Shown: piece after piece, positions 41,400-53,691 of the stretch
How the letters are laid out: every line of letters begins with the position of its first letter
How positions within the stretch are numbered: position 1 is the stretch's first letter
NCBI RefSeq assembly: GCF_902167145.1
Contig: NC_050096.1
Span: 185,911,825-185,975,824, forward strand
Source of the DNA: Zea mays
Lineage: Eukaryota > Streptophyta > Magnoliopsida > Poales > Poaceae
Direction: 5' to 3'
DNA length: 64,000 bases
Translations under genes and position numbers: made by a program
The notes under the pieces: model-generated
Told to the model about the DNA's origin: nothing
The model's input: the letters and a program-made list of their open reading frames with translations, nothing else
The model's database searches: none

Positions 41400-43464
41400 T
41401 GACAGATCATCGCAACCAGTTTTGTTTCAGGAATCGGCGGGGTGGACCCCATCGGCAGTGAGAAGGAAGATTGGGATCGTCAGGTGTGGCTGTATGGTTC
41501 AGATGTTGATATGGGCGGAATCTACGGTATTGCCTATGACATGACGTGCATCAGTGCCCACGTCATATGTCTCGTGGTCACCGTCTCTACCCGTTCGGGT
41601 ACTCCTCTGTTCCTCACGCCTTGTTTCGGGTATTCTCTCGCTAGCTCTAGAAAATTTAATAGACGTGGTAAAATAGTTGTGTTTGGAGCAAAAATTAAGA
41701 GAAAAAATCTAACCACAGTCAGCTAAACAATCTAACTCCAACATTACAAACACCATAAAGTTTTGAGAGATAAAAGTAACAATGATTTGGAGTAGCTCCT
41801 TTACTGCTATAAAATTCTTAAAAACGACATATATTGTTTTCTCATAGCCAATACCAATGGCGGGTACATTCTAAATTCTTCATGTGCATAATCTTATTAT
41901 ATATAAAGCAAGTTCAAGTTATTATGTATAAAGCAAGGTCAGATTGATCTTCATTACATTCATTTAGAGCTACTACATCTAAAGTTTTGAAGCAGAACTG
42001 CTATAGAGTGGAGAAAAGCTATACCAAACATCCTATAGGCAATGGCCCTTAACACCCACTCCAACCATCAATCACATTACCGATCGCACTATCGAACATC
42101 GTAAGCTCACCTCAACATCACATCGCTTTTTTACAGATTTATATTGCAAATGAAACATTGTTGAATATATAAATAAGCAAATAAAAATTACATAGTTCAT
42201 AAAAAGATTTAAAAATACGATACTTGAAAATAAATAATTCATGCTATATGAGAAAAATAAAAATTGAATTACTTAAAAATTACACAATTCATAAAACAAA
42301 TAAAAATTGCATCACTTAAATAATTAAAATTGAATAACTCATACAAATAAAAATCTAACTTCCGTGATGCAGATCCCAAATCTAATTGTTGTAGGGAAGT
42401 AATGTATTTCTGGTGAGGAGAGAAACCGCAACACAAAATTGAGGGCATGTGCCTTACAATTGATATTTCAAACCCAAGTGAAGCAGCCCTATCAACTAAG
42501 ATATCATCCACATTTTCGTTAAAATGTAACTCCTACCTACCTCTAGCAATTAACTCACCAGAGAATGCTCGATCACTGAATATCACACACTCGCTTTACA
42601 TCTTGATAAGTTCAATATTTACATAATTATTTTTGTCCACTACCTCGAATGGTATATAGTTACTAGATTATCCATATATTTCATGTAGCGAACCATACAT
42701 AGAACCAAATTTAATAATAGCAAACATATTTGGATAGAAGCAACTAAATGAAACTAAATACTACAAAAACTACTCACTAACTAGTATCGCCGTGTTCACT
42801 ACCTAAATATCAAGTTACTAAAACTTACCTAATAAACTAACTAGAAAATACCTACCTGACTAACTACCGTAACTAACATGTTTATGTTACTATATTAATT
42901 TATCTATCAACAAAAAATCACCCTCACCGGATGGAGGTGGTGCAAGGTCTGAAGCGACAAACAAGAGTCGACGTTAAGGCTCGAGCGATGGGCGAGATGA
43001 TGCAGGAATCAAAGTGGTGGGTTTTAGGGGCTAGAGAAGGCGTGGCACGAGGCACGGATGGGAAAGGGGTGACACCAAGTCCAACTGCACGACAGCGAGA
43101 GGCGATGAACAAATAGGAGAGAAGAGAATGATCGAGCAGTATAGGGTAACTCAGTGCCAAGATCCATGTCATCAAAGTCACGCCATGCCACCATCATGAC
43201 CCGTGGCACTAAGACATGTATGTTGGATATATTATCTGACCTAATCAAGAAGACTGAGCCTTAGTCTATCTTATTCCTCTCTAATAGATCCATGCTCTAA
43301 TCGAGTACACAAACCCTTATTAAGTTGTGACCCTGGTCACAAGGATGCCATATTAAAGGGACAGGACACCGACATAAAAGCCAATGATTTGTGTCTCCAT
43401 AAACCGTAGCCGTCACATTACATCGCCTCAAACCATGCCGCTGGTTGAGTCAAGTGCATCCACT
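41400..43464. other. Intergenic, no gene recognised
   Basis: This contains AT-rich stretches (42160-42380, with repeated AAATAAAAATT-type motifs) and short ORFs (41442-41726, 42931-43116) with no family likeness. Small MITE remnants are likely but not delimited. Confidence 0.4.
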
Positions 43465-43900
43465 GCACCGACATAGGGCTGGCTCTGAGCATAGGGCCAC
43501 CTAGGCGGCCGCCCTAGGCCCCCAAATCATAGGGCCCCCACCTCTTGCAGTTAATTATATAGCTAACATGTTAGATAATGTTGAGTTAAATAATCTAATT
43601 TATGATTTGAGAATTATGAAGTTAAGCTTGCCAGAACCACTCATGTCTTCTATAGAGACATTTGAGTGTGTCAATAAGATGGATTCATATGCTAATGTTT
43701 CTATAGTTTATCGAATCTTATTTACTATGCCTGTCACAGTGGCGTCAACTGAAAGGAGTCTTTCGATGTTGAAATAGTTGAACTATTTGAGGTATACAAT
43801 CTCTCAAGAACGATTGAATGGTTTGGCAACCTTATGTATTGAGAAAAACATTAGATAAGATTGATATCAACACAATTATATCTGATATATTATAGATACA
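43465..43900 (+). pseudogene. hAT transposase C-terminal fragment
   Basis: 43568-43777 and its continuation after a TAG (to about 43850) read SIVYRILFTMPVTVASTERS, SLSMLK and SQERLNGLATLCIEK, the hAT-family dimerisation region. It starts after GC-rich TAGGGCTGGCTCTG-type sequence that resembles a hAT terminus. The stop codon and the loss of the upstream catalytic domain make it a relic. Confidence 0.8.
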
Positions 43901-44239
43901 TGGTATGGACGTCAAAACATAAACTGCAATAAATTGTTGCGGCAAGAAATATTAATTCTAATTACCTTCACACTACACAGCCAGAGGTTCTGAACTGAAC
44001 AAATTTCATACTTTTTTTTCACGAACATGCTCCACATATTGTATGCGATAATCCTCCAAAAAAACATGGTTTTGAGGCCAAGAAAATAACAGCACAGGCC
44101 GCCGGATTCTCCACTTTATGGGCTGACGTCGGATTCTCCACTTTATGGGCTAATGTTGGACCAGCACAATCCGCGCGGGGCCTTATATGGATAGCATTAC
44201 CCCTTGTGGATAGCATTACCAGGCCTAGCAGTGCGGCAC

Positions 44240-45322
44240 GTTGGCTGCATCTAGCGACCCTACGGCCCATATAGATCGCCACGGCGCTTTCGCTCTATCT
44301 CGTCTTTTTTTTCTTTCTCAAAAGAGGAAGACGACGCCTGGCCTGACTTCTCTTCCTCCTACCCACCCACCGCCCCACTCCACCTTTTCCTTCCCCGCCG
44401 GCCGCCGCGCAGCGCGAGCGGAGTCGCCCTCTCCAGTAGAGTAGGAGTGACGTCTCTACCTATCCACCTCAGCCCCCTCTTTTCATTCCCCACCCGCGCC
44501 GCGCGAGCGGAGTTTCGCAGCACGCTGCGGCTCGCTTCGCCAGAATTCCTGGCGAGGGTACAGAATTCCGCATCGAAACGGAAGGGTTCCGCTCACCGAG
44601 AAAATTGGCCTCAATCGCGCGTCCGTCCTCAGCGTCGTGCGTTCGGCGAGTCCCTCAATCCTTCCCACTTGGATTAATTTTGCATTGATCAGATGATGCC
44701 ATGATGGAGTCCTTTTGCCGAAAATGCACTTAACAAGAGTATATGTAAGGCTAAAAAAGTAAAAAAAATCTTAGAGGTATGGCTGTATTCACTTCTGAAC
44801 ACTAACCCTAATACAAGTATGAAATTTTGGTATTGGTGAGCCAGTTATCAGGTATGCAATATAAGGTATAGGTTTATTTTTGTCAGCCCCGCCCAGAGCT
44901 TCTCCTGCGCGCCAAGCTGCCAATGGCCGGACGGGATTCTTGCTCCCAGGCGAAGCACTATCTCTCCCACAACCTAGAACACTCGATAGCTCCTCACGGA
45001 TTAGAGCTCACACAGAGAGAATTTCGCATTGCGGAAGGAGGAAGATGAACAGTAGCACATGAGGCAATTTGTGCCCAAACGCTCGGCGACGAATGCCTCT
45101 CTTCAATTCCTTGCTGTTAGTGTTAGGTGGCTCAAAGGTTACAAGGGAGTTTTATAGCTCGCCCGACGTGCCCACGTCCCACGCGCTGCCTGAAATTCGC
45201 CGGTCGACCCGCTCTGCTCCGCCGCGCTTGCCACGACGCGCTCCAACGAGGGGAGGGAGAAGGGGTGGCGGCTGCATTGTCGCCGGCGGAGGTGAGGAGG
45301 CTGTGCACGGTGCAGGGCATCG
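44240..45322. other. GC-rich stretches, possible remains of a 5' gene end
   Basis: 44280-44680 and 45150-45320 are GC-rich with open frames on the + strand (for example 44447-44677 and 45127-45426), like grass first exons. No known protein is recognised and no splice path to the RIBA exons is clear. A 28-bp duplication lies near 44103-44158 (GGATTCTCCACTTTATGGGC). Confidence 0.3.
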
Positions 45323-45592
45323 TGGCTGATCTTAGAGAGAACTTGCGGCTAGGGCTAGGATGCGCTGGGGAGGCCGACCGCAGGGCTTTGCCCATGGCCG
45401 GCAAGAGAGAAGGGATTTCATTCTAATTCCTTGTGTACCTTCAATTGGTACAATCCCTCTCCTTATATAGAGAGGGTTACTTGACCCCTAAGCACTAGAT
45501 TTAATCTTATCTCTACTTCTAATCTTATACCAAACTAGTCTTTCGTTATCTAAACAACCTGCGGCACTGTAGCAGGCCCTCTTGGGCCCTGA
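45323..45592 (-). repeat. Possible solo LTR related to the element at 47311
   Basis: The sequence GGCAAGAGAG...TTCTAATTC, then AT-rich TCTAATCTTAT blocks, ending GGGCCCTGACAG, parallels 47390-47696. The start is not defined. Confidence 0.35.
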
Positions 45593-45654
45593 CAGGGAGT
45601 CTTCATTCATTGATAGGATGGCTGACCGAGGCCTGACCACCTGACGACTCCTGA

Positions 45655-46260
45655 TCAGCTGTTGTAGAGTCTGCGACCAACAGGAAAAAGTAGGGCGACA
45701 ATGGGTCTCATCTTAGTCTGCGCTTGAAGAATGTTTTGAATCAAGGTGCACCACAGGTTGTTGAAGCCACGAGCCATTAGAATTGCCTGCAAGCTTTCCC
45801 TGTTAACCATGTCAAAAGCCTCTGTGAAGTCCAACTTGATGACAAGTGCAGGGACTTTTTTCTGGAGACAACGCTGTACAATGTCAACACAAAGATAAAA
45901 GTTTCTGAGATGGATCTGCCACGCAAGAATCCTGTTTGACTACTGTCAGTCGTCCCTGAGATCTCTCTCTGCAGCCTCTGAGTCAGGATCTTTTCAATGA
46001 TCTTCACAGTGCAGTTTTGCAGGCAGATCAGCCGGAAGGAATCCACATTCACGCCATTTTTTTTAGAGTAACACCATGTAGGAACGGTTTATGTGCTCCA
46101 ATTCAACTATGCCTTGGTGAAGGCTTTGTAGTAGATCCATGACTTGGGGTTTGATGTAGCTCCATGGTGCTCTGTAAAAACTGGGGGCGAATCCAGCTGG
46201 GCTGGAGGCACTGGTGCAAGCTTAGCTTCCTCTTCCGTGATTGCATTTTGTAGAATAAGA
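45655..46260 (-). pseudogene. LINE reverse transcriptase fragment
   Basis: The complement of 46052-45777 reads FRLICLQNCTVKIIEKILTQ and QTGFLRGRSISETF, the start of a plant L1-type RT (RPI..L.N...KI..K.L..RL). Related frames continue to about 45660, and upstream linker (EEEAKLAPVPPAQ) extends to about 46250. Frameshifts occur and no endonuclease is seen. It lies immediately 5' of the first surviving RIBA exon. Confidence 0.8.
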
Positions 46261-47310
46261 ACACTTGCATAATTTTGTATTAAAAAGAAAATAGTGCAAG
46301 CTGTGCTAATTGTACTTTGGCAAGTATAAACTAAAATTATCAGTTTTTTTAACAAATTAAAACTATCAGGTTTTGAGAGAAAGCATTTTGCTCTTAACAC
46401 CTTGATTGCATTTTTGTCCTTTATCCCTCCATTTCTAATTTCCGCAGCAACATATCTATTTTAGGATGCCAAGGAGGGAACAACAACTGGGGTTTCAGCA
46501 AAGGATTGGACAAACACAATATTGGCACTTGTGTCTCCTAATTCCAAACCGGAGGACTTCAACCGCCCAGGTCATATTTTTCCTCTTAAATACAGAGAAG
46601 GTGGTGTGTTAAAAAGGGCTGGACATACTGAAGCATCGGTGGACCTTGCTATGTTAGCTGGGTTACCTCCTTTTGCAGTTCTTTGTGAAATTGTTGATGA
46701 TGATGATGGCTCCATGGCTTTGTTACCAAAACTGCAACAATTTGCAAAGAGGGAGAACCTGAAGATAATATCAATTGCAGACCTGATAAGGTTAGCTTTA
46801 TCTTGACATATTGAAGTGGCAGTTCTTGTTCAAGGAAAAAAACATTCCTCATTGATTTAGACAATCTGATTATTATATATTGGATCCTAGGATCCTAACC
46901 GTTTTATGACAAACGGTAAATAAAACACCTCATTTTTATGGCCATTTAGTATATTTGTGTTAAAGACATATGTTTCATTGTGTTAAAGCTCCAATTGATG
47001 AATGATTGTACTTAAAACAGCGAGGGGGGCACCGACACGAAGCCACGAGATGGTTTGGAGAGAAACAGTTGAAGCATCTCCCGCGGAGGTTCACACTGGT
47101 CCCTCTCCGCGCCGAAGCACAACGAGACTGCTTTCTGCTCTTCACCACCTGCCAGCCATCCTCCTGAAGACCCCAGGTGTACTTGGAAAAAAATGAATGA
47201 TTGTACTTGGAGTCTTGGATGTGAAATTTTTTTATGATAGCCTTCTTGACTTCTTGCATTGTAATTCTAAGCTTTGAACATTCCCATTTGCAGATATAGG
47301 AGAAAGAGAG

Positions 47311-48900
47311 TGTTATGGTCGTTAGATCGGTGAGGAATTGGAGAGGGGTATCGATGGGCAGGAACACCAGCCGGGGGCCTCTGCCCACGACCGAGCAAGA
47401 GGAGGGTTTCTCCCTTCTAATTCTTGCCTGCTTTATTTTTCATCCATTGATTACATAAATAGGCCGGCTGACCGCCCCTATCTAGCTAGAGATCCTTATC
47501 TCCTTAAAACTCTCCTAAAAACTCTCAACAAACTACTAACTGATAACCTATCTAGATAATCTCAACTAATCTTCTAAATAATCTCAACTAATCTTCTAAT
47601 CTTATCTCTAACTATCCTTATCTAATCCCCCTTGGAGGGCCCATGGCTGCTGCTGCCGCAGCCCCTCCGTGGACCTCCTTAGGCCCTGACACTACACCCC
47701 TCCTGGACAAGCAGCTCGTCCTCGAGCTACAGCATGACGATGCTCAAAGACCGAGTCTACTTGACTCAAAACCAGAAACCTAGAAGACAAACCTTTTACA
47801 TCTCGGCTTATCTTATTATTCCGAATATGTTTTTTTTGACCCCATAAGATAAGGCGGACACCCTCCGCGCATTGGACTTGCACGTGTGCAGCCACCTGGA
47901 TCCCATGGACTCCATCTAGACGAAAGGGGAGCACATGGACGGGCACCTGGAATAGGTCGCAACAATAACCAGCGGAGGCGCTCTCGTGGCGGCCGGTAGC
48001 GGAATGTGGTGGCGCCAAATAGTGCGCCCTTGTCGATGACGAGGGGAGTGCCTTCCCTACCGCCGCTGCCGTAGAGTTGAAGTTCGTCGCCCGCGGGACA
48101 CGTACCATGCTCGCACTTGGTGACTTGGAGATAGCGGCCCGGTGACGCTGCTGATGGCCGTCCGACAGGGCGAGGTCGCGCCCCCGTGTGCCGAGGTCAA
48201 CCGTCACCAAGGCTGCCTCGAGCATCCGCTGGCGCATCTCCCGCACTCTCTGTCGTGCAAGGAAGCCACGAGCAACAACTTGTATGCCCACAGCCGCCGA
48301 CGTCTGGAGACGTGCGGACAACGCCAACTGGTGGTGCCCATGTTGCACTGCTGCCTTGATTTGCAGCAGCCCTTGCTTAACCTTCTGGAGCGTGGCTTGC
48401 ATCTTTGCGAGATCAGCCCTTATGTTGGTCCACAAGTCGCCCGTCGATGGAGCTGGTGATTGCTGAGTCGTGGCTGCCCCTAGTGGCGTTGCCCATGGGG
48501 ACGGACACGCCGTCAACGAAGATGATGTGACGAAATTTGGCGTTGTTCCTGGGGATGGGCGCGCCAACGTCCAGGACGTGGTGACAAAATTGGCAGGTGA
48601 TGGTGCCCATGGAGATAGGGACGCCGGTTGCCAAGATGGTGTGACGAAGGTGGCATGTGGCGCAACCCATAGAGATGGCGACGTCGGTTGCCAGGACGGC
48701 GTGATGAAGGTGACATGCGGCGCAGTCCATGGAGATGGGGACGCCGGTTGCCAGGATGACACCACGAAATTGGCAGCAGAAGCCATAGGATCAGATCGAA
48801 ACCCAAGGTAGCCAATACCAGATGTTATGGTCGTTAGATCGATGAGGGATTGGAGAGGGGTATCGATGGGCAGGAACACCGGCCGGGGGCCTCTGCCCAC
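47311..48900 (-). mobile_element. Non-autonomous LTR element inside a RIBA exon
   Basis: LTR 47311-47696 (386 bp; TGTTATGG...CACTACA on +). The other LTR retains only 78 bp (48823-48900). On the complement the purine tract CCAGGAGGGG adjoins the 3' LTR, and TGGTATTGG next to the truncated 5' LTR is a weak initiator-Met PBS. The only coding sequence is the ORF at 47692-48786. There are no RT or integrase domains. It is placed right after RYRRKR of the RIBA exon. Confidence 0.75.
47692..48786 (-). CDS. Single ORF of the non-autonomous LTR element (IQ-motif protein, 364 aa)
   Basis: One open frame fills the space between the LTRs; its TAG stop is formed by the first bases of the LTR. I prefer the ATG at 48786 (MASAANFVV), the first after the PBS; the frame is open further upstream into the flank. 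Residues about 1-115 are four to five degenerate repeats of SWQPASPSPW...ATFVTP. About 120-175 is a helical region (ADLAKMQATLQKVKQGLLQI). Then comes IQVVARGFLARQRVREMR, which fits the IQ calmodulin-binding consensus IQxxxRGxxxR. The C-terminus is low-complexity. It resembles neither gag nor pol domains strongly; it may be a derived gag or carry a captured segment. Confidence 0.55.
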   Translation of the reverse strand: MASAANFVVSSWQPASPSPWTAPHVTFITPSWQPTSPSLWVAPHATFVTPSWQPASLSPWAPSPANFVTTSWTLARPSPGTTPNFVTSSSLTACPSPWATPLGAATTQQSPAPSTGDLWTNIRADLAKMQATLQKVKQGLLQIKAAVQHGHHQLALSARLQTSAAVGIQVVARGFLARQRVREMRQRMLEAALVTVDLGTRGRDLALSDGHQQRHRAAISKSPSASMVRVPRATNFNSTAAAVGKALPSSSTRAHYLAPPHSATGRHESASAGYCCDLFQVPVHVLPFRLDGVHGIQVAAHVQVQCAEGVRLILWGQKKHIRNNKISRDVKGLSSRFLVLSQVDSVFEHRHAVARGRAACPGGV

Positions 48901-51114
48901 AGTAAATTTTATGTTCAGCAGAAGGATGGCTACATTTAATGTTATGTTCATTAGAGTGATGGCTACTACTTCAAACATCAGGTCCAAAAAGTTTGAATGT
49001 GCATGGGCAGCTTATGAACTTTGAAAAACAAGGACCTCCTTGCATGATGTAGGAATGTAAAGTCACATGCTTTGGGCTGAAGGGTGTAAAAATGTTGCTC
49101 CCAAATGAACCACAATATGACGAGACATTTTGCCAGCTACATCCACTACACTGGATGAGTAAAAGATCTGATTTTCTTTATCTTGAGGTGGTATCCCGGA
49201 TATGATCTGCTTGCAGACAACCAAAAAGGCAAAAACATCTCCTTTGTTTTCGAATTTAGTCTAGTGATTGTCTAAATGATAAACATGTTTCCCCCAGCAA
49301 TATGTTTGGAATTTTAGAATGGTTCTTTTCACTCATGCAGGGTGATGTTGGGGATGGACAAGAGATCTTAGTACGAGTGCATTCGGAGTGCCTAACTGGG
49401 GACATATTTGGATCAGCGAGATGCGATTATGGGAATTAACTTGCTCTGGCAATGACCATGATTGAGAAAACTGGCCGGGGTGTAGTAGTCTATCTTCGTG
49501 GCCATGAGGGTAGGGGTATTGGGCTGGGTCACAAGCTTCAAGCATACAACTTACAAGATGATGGGCGCGATACTGTCGAGGCAAACTTGGAGCTAGGGCT
49601 GCCTGCTGACTCGCGGGAGTACGGTATAGGTGCACAGGTAAAGACCGCTTTTGTTTGAACTGTTTTCAGATGGTTTCTTGTGGAGCTGATTAGTATTTTT
49701 TTCTCTGCAGATATTACGCCATCTTGGTGCCAGGACCATGCGGCTGATGACTAACAACCCTGCCAAGTACACTGGACTCAAGGGCTATGGTTTAAGTGTC
49801 CTTGGTAGAGTGCCATTGCTAACACCGATAACCACCGAGAATAGGCGCTATATGGAAACAAAGCGATTGAAGATGGGGCATGTTTATGGAAGCCGCTCCA
49901 GTAATCATGCAAACGGCAGTGGCTTGGCTGGTGCTGGCGAGAGAGAGGAGCAGGATCAGAATGACAGTGCTGGCGTGCAAGAGCGAACTCCAGAAGCTTG
50001 AGTGCCTAACTCTGCGTTCCTTAGAGCTGCTCCAATGGGAGTCTTAAAAAGAGATGCATCTTAAAATATAGGGCTCCATGGCAAAAAAATCACTCCAACG
50101 GGGACCTCATTTTACAAAAACTCAGGAAACAAATTTGGGCTCCGGTCTCATTGGTCCCAAATGTAGGACTTGAAACTATCGGCCCTATTCTCGTTCCCAC
50201 GCCCCCACGACCTTCGGTCTTTTCCTGTTGCATTCGTTCTCAAGCCGTCTCTCCCACAAACCAAACCCTCTGCCTGTCGAGAAGCATTGGCGAGATGGAT
50301 GGACGGCCACCGCCTTTTCCTCGTTCACGGCCAACAGGTTGGCCTCGTTGAACTTCCATGGAGATGGCACTAGATGTGATAGGGAGATCATCAGCTGTGT
50401 CTTCTCCGCCAGATTTGCGCAGGCCTCCTGTGGCCGTGGCTGCAGAGCGAAGGCCTGCAAGTATGTCTGCAACTTCCCAACAGACACAAGGACAAGCGTC
50501 TTGGCATCGAATCGCTGCAGACCATGCCGATCGGAGTTTATCAGTGGCACCGATGATGTATCAAGATCCATTGTCAATGATTGATGACTATAGGTAATAA
50601 CCTTTCTGTTGAGATTAGTAGTCGATTATATTTGCTCATGAATTCAATCGATGGTGATCTGGGATCTCCATGGTTGAGAAATTGAAGTCAAGGCCTGGTG
50701 AGGTTACTTGTACTGGTAGGTGCTGATAGATGTAGTGCTCACCGATGCTTGTGAATTGAATTATTGGTTCTGAAAATATCCTCACTTCAACCATGCATAC
50801 GAGATTATGAGTAAATGTGAATTCCATACACTCTGTTGCCCCAGTCCAATACAACCTTGCTGAACCTTGCATATTTGTGTGAGCAGGTACATTTTTGGGA
50901 GTCTCTTTAATGTTTTTCTTGTTTGGTCTCATAATTAGTGGAGTACTTCAACTTATGTGCATTATTATATCAATTTGATTACCAAACTTTATTGTGTATA
51001 GCGTCAAAGCTGTTTTGAATGTCTTGTGTTTGTGTATATTTCATTCTAATTCCATAACCAGAGTCTGCTCATATTTTTACACTACTCTATTGAACCAAGA
51101 ACCTGAAGATGTAT

Positions 51115-52041
51115 TTGCCTGCCAAGAAAATATGGAGAGCGAAAATGAGGTCATGGAGTCACCACCATTGAATGATTCAAATTCACAGTCAAAACCAAAG
51201 GGTCGATCCAAGAATTTTAATGAAGCTGAAGACATTTTGTTGATGTCAGCTTATCTTAACATACGTAAAGATGCAATTACTGGAAGGGATCAATAAGAAG
51301 GCAACTTTTGGGAAAGAGTTGAGAAGTACTTTAACGTTAACAGGACATTTGAGTCAGATCGTAACTGGTCATCGTTGAAGCATCGGTGGGGTATAATTCA
51401 CAAATAAGTTAGTAGTTTCCAAGGTTTCCATGACAGTATCGAAAGGAAAAATGAAAGTGGGAAGACAAGTGATGATAAGGTACAGTATACATGGATAACT
51501 ATTTTTCTATTTAATTGCTTAGGTACTATGAAGTTTCTAAGGTGTATCTTTTATCCTTGTGCATGTAGCTGGCTGAAGCAAATGTAATGTTCCATCAATT
51601 TAAAAATAAGGCCTTTTCTTTGTTCCATGCGTGGAACATTCTCAGACATGAGCCAAAGTGGGCTGAAGATAAAACATCTAATGAAGGGAATGCAAATGGG
51701 GACAGTCATCCCAATGCTCAAAGACCTGCAGGAAGGAAAGCTGAAAAGGAAAAGATGAAAGCAAAAAGGCGCAACAGTGATGAAGAGTCTGATCCTTTCA
51801 TTGAAGAGGTAAAAAAATTTGAGAGAATCGAGAGAGAAAACTGAGAGCGAACGAAAGGAGCGTGATGAAAGATACTTTGAGCTGCATAAGAAAAAAGTAG
51901 ACTTGGAGCAAGACCAGCATGACAAGTTGATAATGGCACTTGAGTCTTGACACGAGCACAATGGATGACCAAGGAAAACAGTATTTTCAGTTGATGAAAG
52001 AAGATATTTTAGCTCGACGCTTTGGGAGTAGGCAGCCATAG
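51115..52041 (+). pseudogene. PIF/Harbinger ORF1 (Myb/SANT-like DNA-binding protein), degraded
   Basis: Blocks in order: KGRSKNFNEAEDILLMSAYL and NIRKDAITGRDQ (51200-51296), then after a stop NFWERVEKYFNVNRTFESD and SSLKHRWGIIHK (51300-51410), then FHQFKNKAFSLFHAWNILRH (51585-51650), a lysine-rich section, and EDILARRFGSRQP with a stop at about 52041. This is the usual ORF1 plan: a trihelix/Myb-like domain that helps the transposase bind DNA, and a charged C-terminus. At least three stops or frameshifts, plus an intron-like gap at 51480-51570. Confidence 0.8.
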
Positions 52042-52629
52042 TTATTTAGTTTTTAATACTTTAGACTTTTTTCCATTCAAAACAGATTATCTTGATGTTC
52101 ATGTAATGTAAGAACATATTTTCATTCAAAGCAGATTATCTTGATGTTTGCAACAATCTGTGTTGACATTGTTTTCTGGTTACTGTAAAAGTTGAGTTGA
52201 AATTTTGCTTCTGAAATTGTAAGCAGCATGGTCTGTTTAGTTCAAGAAAACTGCATGACTAGTAGAGTAGTAGTTCAAGAAATTGAAAGCAGCATTGTCT
52301 GTTTAGCTGAAACCAGACCAGAGCAGCAGACTTGAAACCATAATATGTAATCTGAAATTGCACACATGAGGACTGAACGCCATGACTTTTGTTGGGGGCT
52401 GGATGCTTCAGTCACAACTGAAAAGTTTCAGATTGCACACACTGCCATTCAGATTTGTGTCGAGTAGCACAAATTATTTCAGATAACACACTGAATTTTA
52501 AGAACAAAAATATGAACCACAAATTATTACAGATCACACACTGAAAAAATTTACTATTACAACCAAGTGACAGCACTAAAAAATTAGAAAAGTTGTTCTT
52601 CCAAAGCTGAAATGAATAGATGTGAAACT

Positions 52630-53655
52630 ACTGTTGACCACCACGAGTGCCTTGTCTGCCTTCCCTGTTCCATAGATGTTCAACTAGATCCTTCTTTAGT
52701 AGAGTATGAATATGAGAATCTCGAATGTCTTTACGCTTGTCAACAAATGCTGTAAAATTTGAAGTCCCAGCACGTGAAACCCAACCTGTTATTTCTACAT
52801 CACTCTTGTCATAGGTGCCTCAATACGACCTAAGTCCCATTCATCTTCTATTATCATGTTATGTATTATTATGCTGTCATTATGTTTCTAAGTGTTGCTT
52901 CATCCCAAAACCTTGTCAAGCATCTAACAATAGCAAAGCGAGCCTGCAACACAACAAATGCATGTTCAATATCTTTTCTCTGTGACTCTTGTGCGGCTGA
53001 AAAAATTGTCCTTCAAATTTGTTGGTGCCTTAATTGTTTTTACAAAGGTTGACCAATTAGGATAGACCCCATCGGCTAGGTAGTATCCCTTATCATAATT
53101 ATGCCCATTTATTGTATAGTTAATTGTTGGAGCTTCACCTTGAGCAAGCCTATCAAAAAGATGAGATATGTGCAAAACATTTATATAACTGAGTGATCCT
53201 GGTAAACCAAAGAAAGCATGGCATATCCATAAATCAGTAGATGCAACTGGCTCTAGTATAATGGTTGGTTCTTTCACATGACCACAATACATGCCTTGCC
53301 TAGCCTTAAATCAATTTTCCACTTTCAATGTATGCAGTCAATACTACCAAGCATTCTAGGAAAGCCACGTTGTTCATCAATGTTAAGTAACCTACTCGTA
53401 TCAATTTCATTTGGAGGTCTTAGGTATTCTTTTCCAAAAATCTCACAGACAGCCTTGACAAACTTGCGTAGGCACTCAATAGCAGTGCTTTATTCCATCC
53501 GCAAATCCGCAAGTACTTGTCAACATAATCTATCGGAACACCATAAGCTAAGTAGCTGTTACCTTTTGTAATGAGAAAAAACCAAGCACACCAGTAGCAT
53601 CTTTTCTTTAAATAAAGTAGTCATCATGCTTTGCAATAGCTTCAACTATCCTGAG
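52630..53655 (-). pseudogene. PIF/Harbinger DDE transposase, degraded
   Basis: Complement reading: YGVPIDYVDKYLR, PPNEIDTSRLLNIDEQRGFP and GSIDCIH (first catalytic D, about 53340) with TGA in place of the usual Trp codon, then MYCGHVKEPTIILEPVASTD, LWICHAFFGLPGS and KGYYLADGVYPNWSTFVKTI (second D), and after a frameshift KDIEHAFVVLQARFAIV (E region, about 52960). This is the DDE_Tnp_4 type of PIF/Harbinger. Stops and frameshifts make it inactive. The N-terminal portion was separated by the copia insertion at 53692. Confidence 0.85.
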
Positions 53656-53691
53656 TGAAAAGACGACGAGTCATCCGAAAACGTTCGTCAG

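Larger units (their letters stand above)
46465..50001 (+). pseudogene. RIBA: RIBA pseudogene (DHBP synthase/GTP cyclohydrolase II)
   Basis: Surviving exons: 46465-46790 (DHBP synthase C-terminal part: [43 protein letters not shown]); 47294-47310 (only YRRKR of the next exon, then cut by an LTR element); 49341-49637 ([27 protein letters not shown], stop, [20 protein letters not shown]); 49711-50001 ([19 protein letters not shown], ending in a TGA at 49999). The functional enzyme makes the two riboflavin precursors in plastids. Here the 5' exons are missing, one exon is interrupted, a TAA (49437-49439) replaces a Gln codon, and the third zinc Cys of the CX10CXC motif is Tyr. Splice sites remain GT...AG. 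Confidence 0.9.

Noticed and set aside
41442..41726. 94-codon + frame upstream of DiT1
   Set aside because: No recognisable domain, no promoter context; likely chance.
48142..48811. Several + strand frames of about 100 codons
   Set aside because: Antisense to the repeat region of the 364-residue ORF; their apparent repeats only mirror that ORF.
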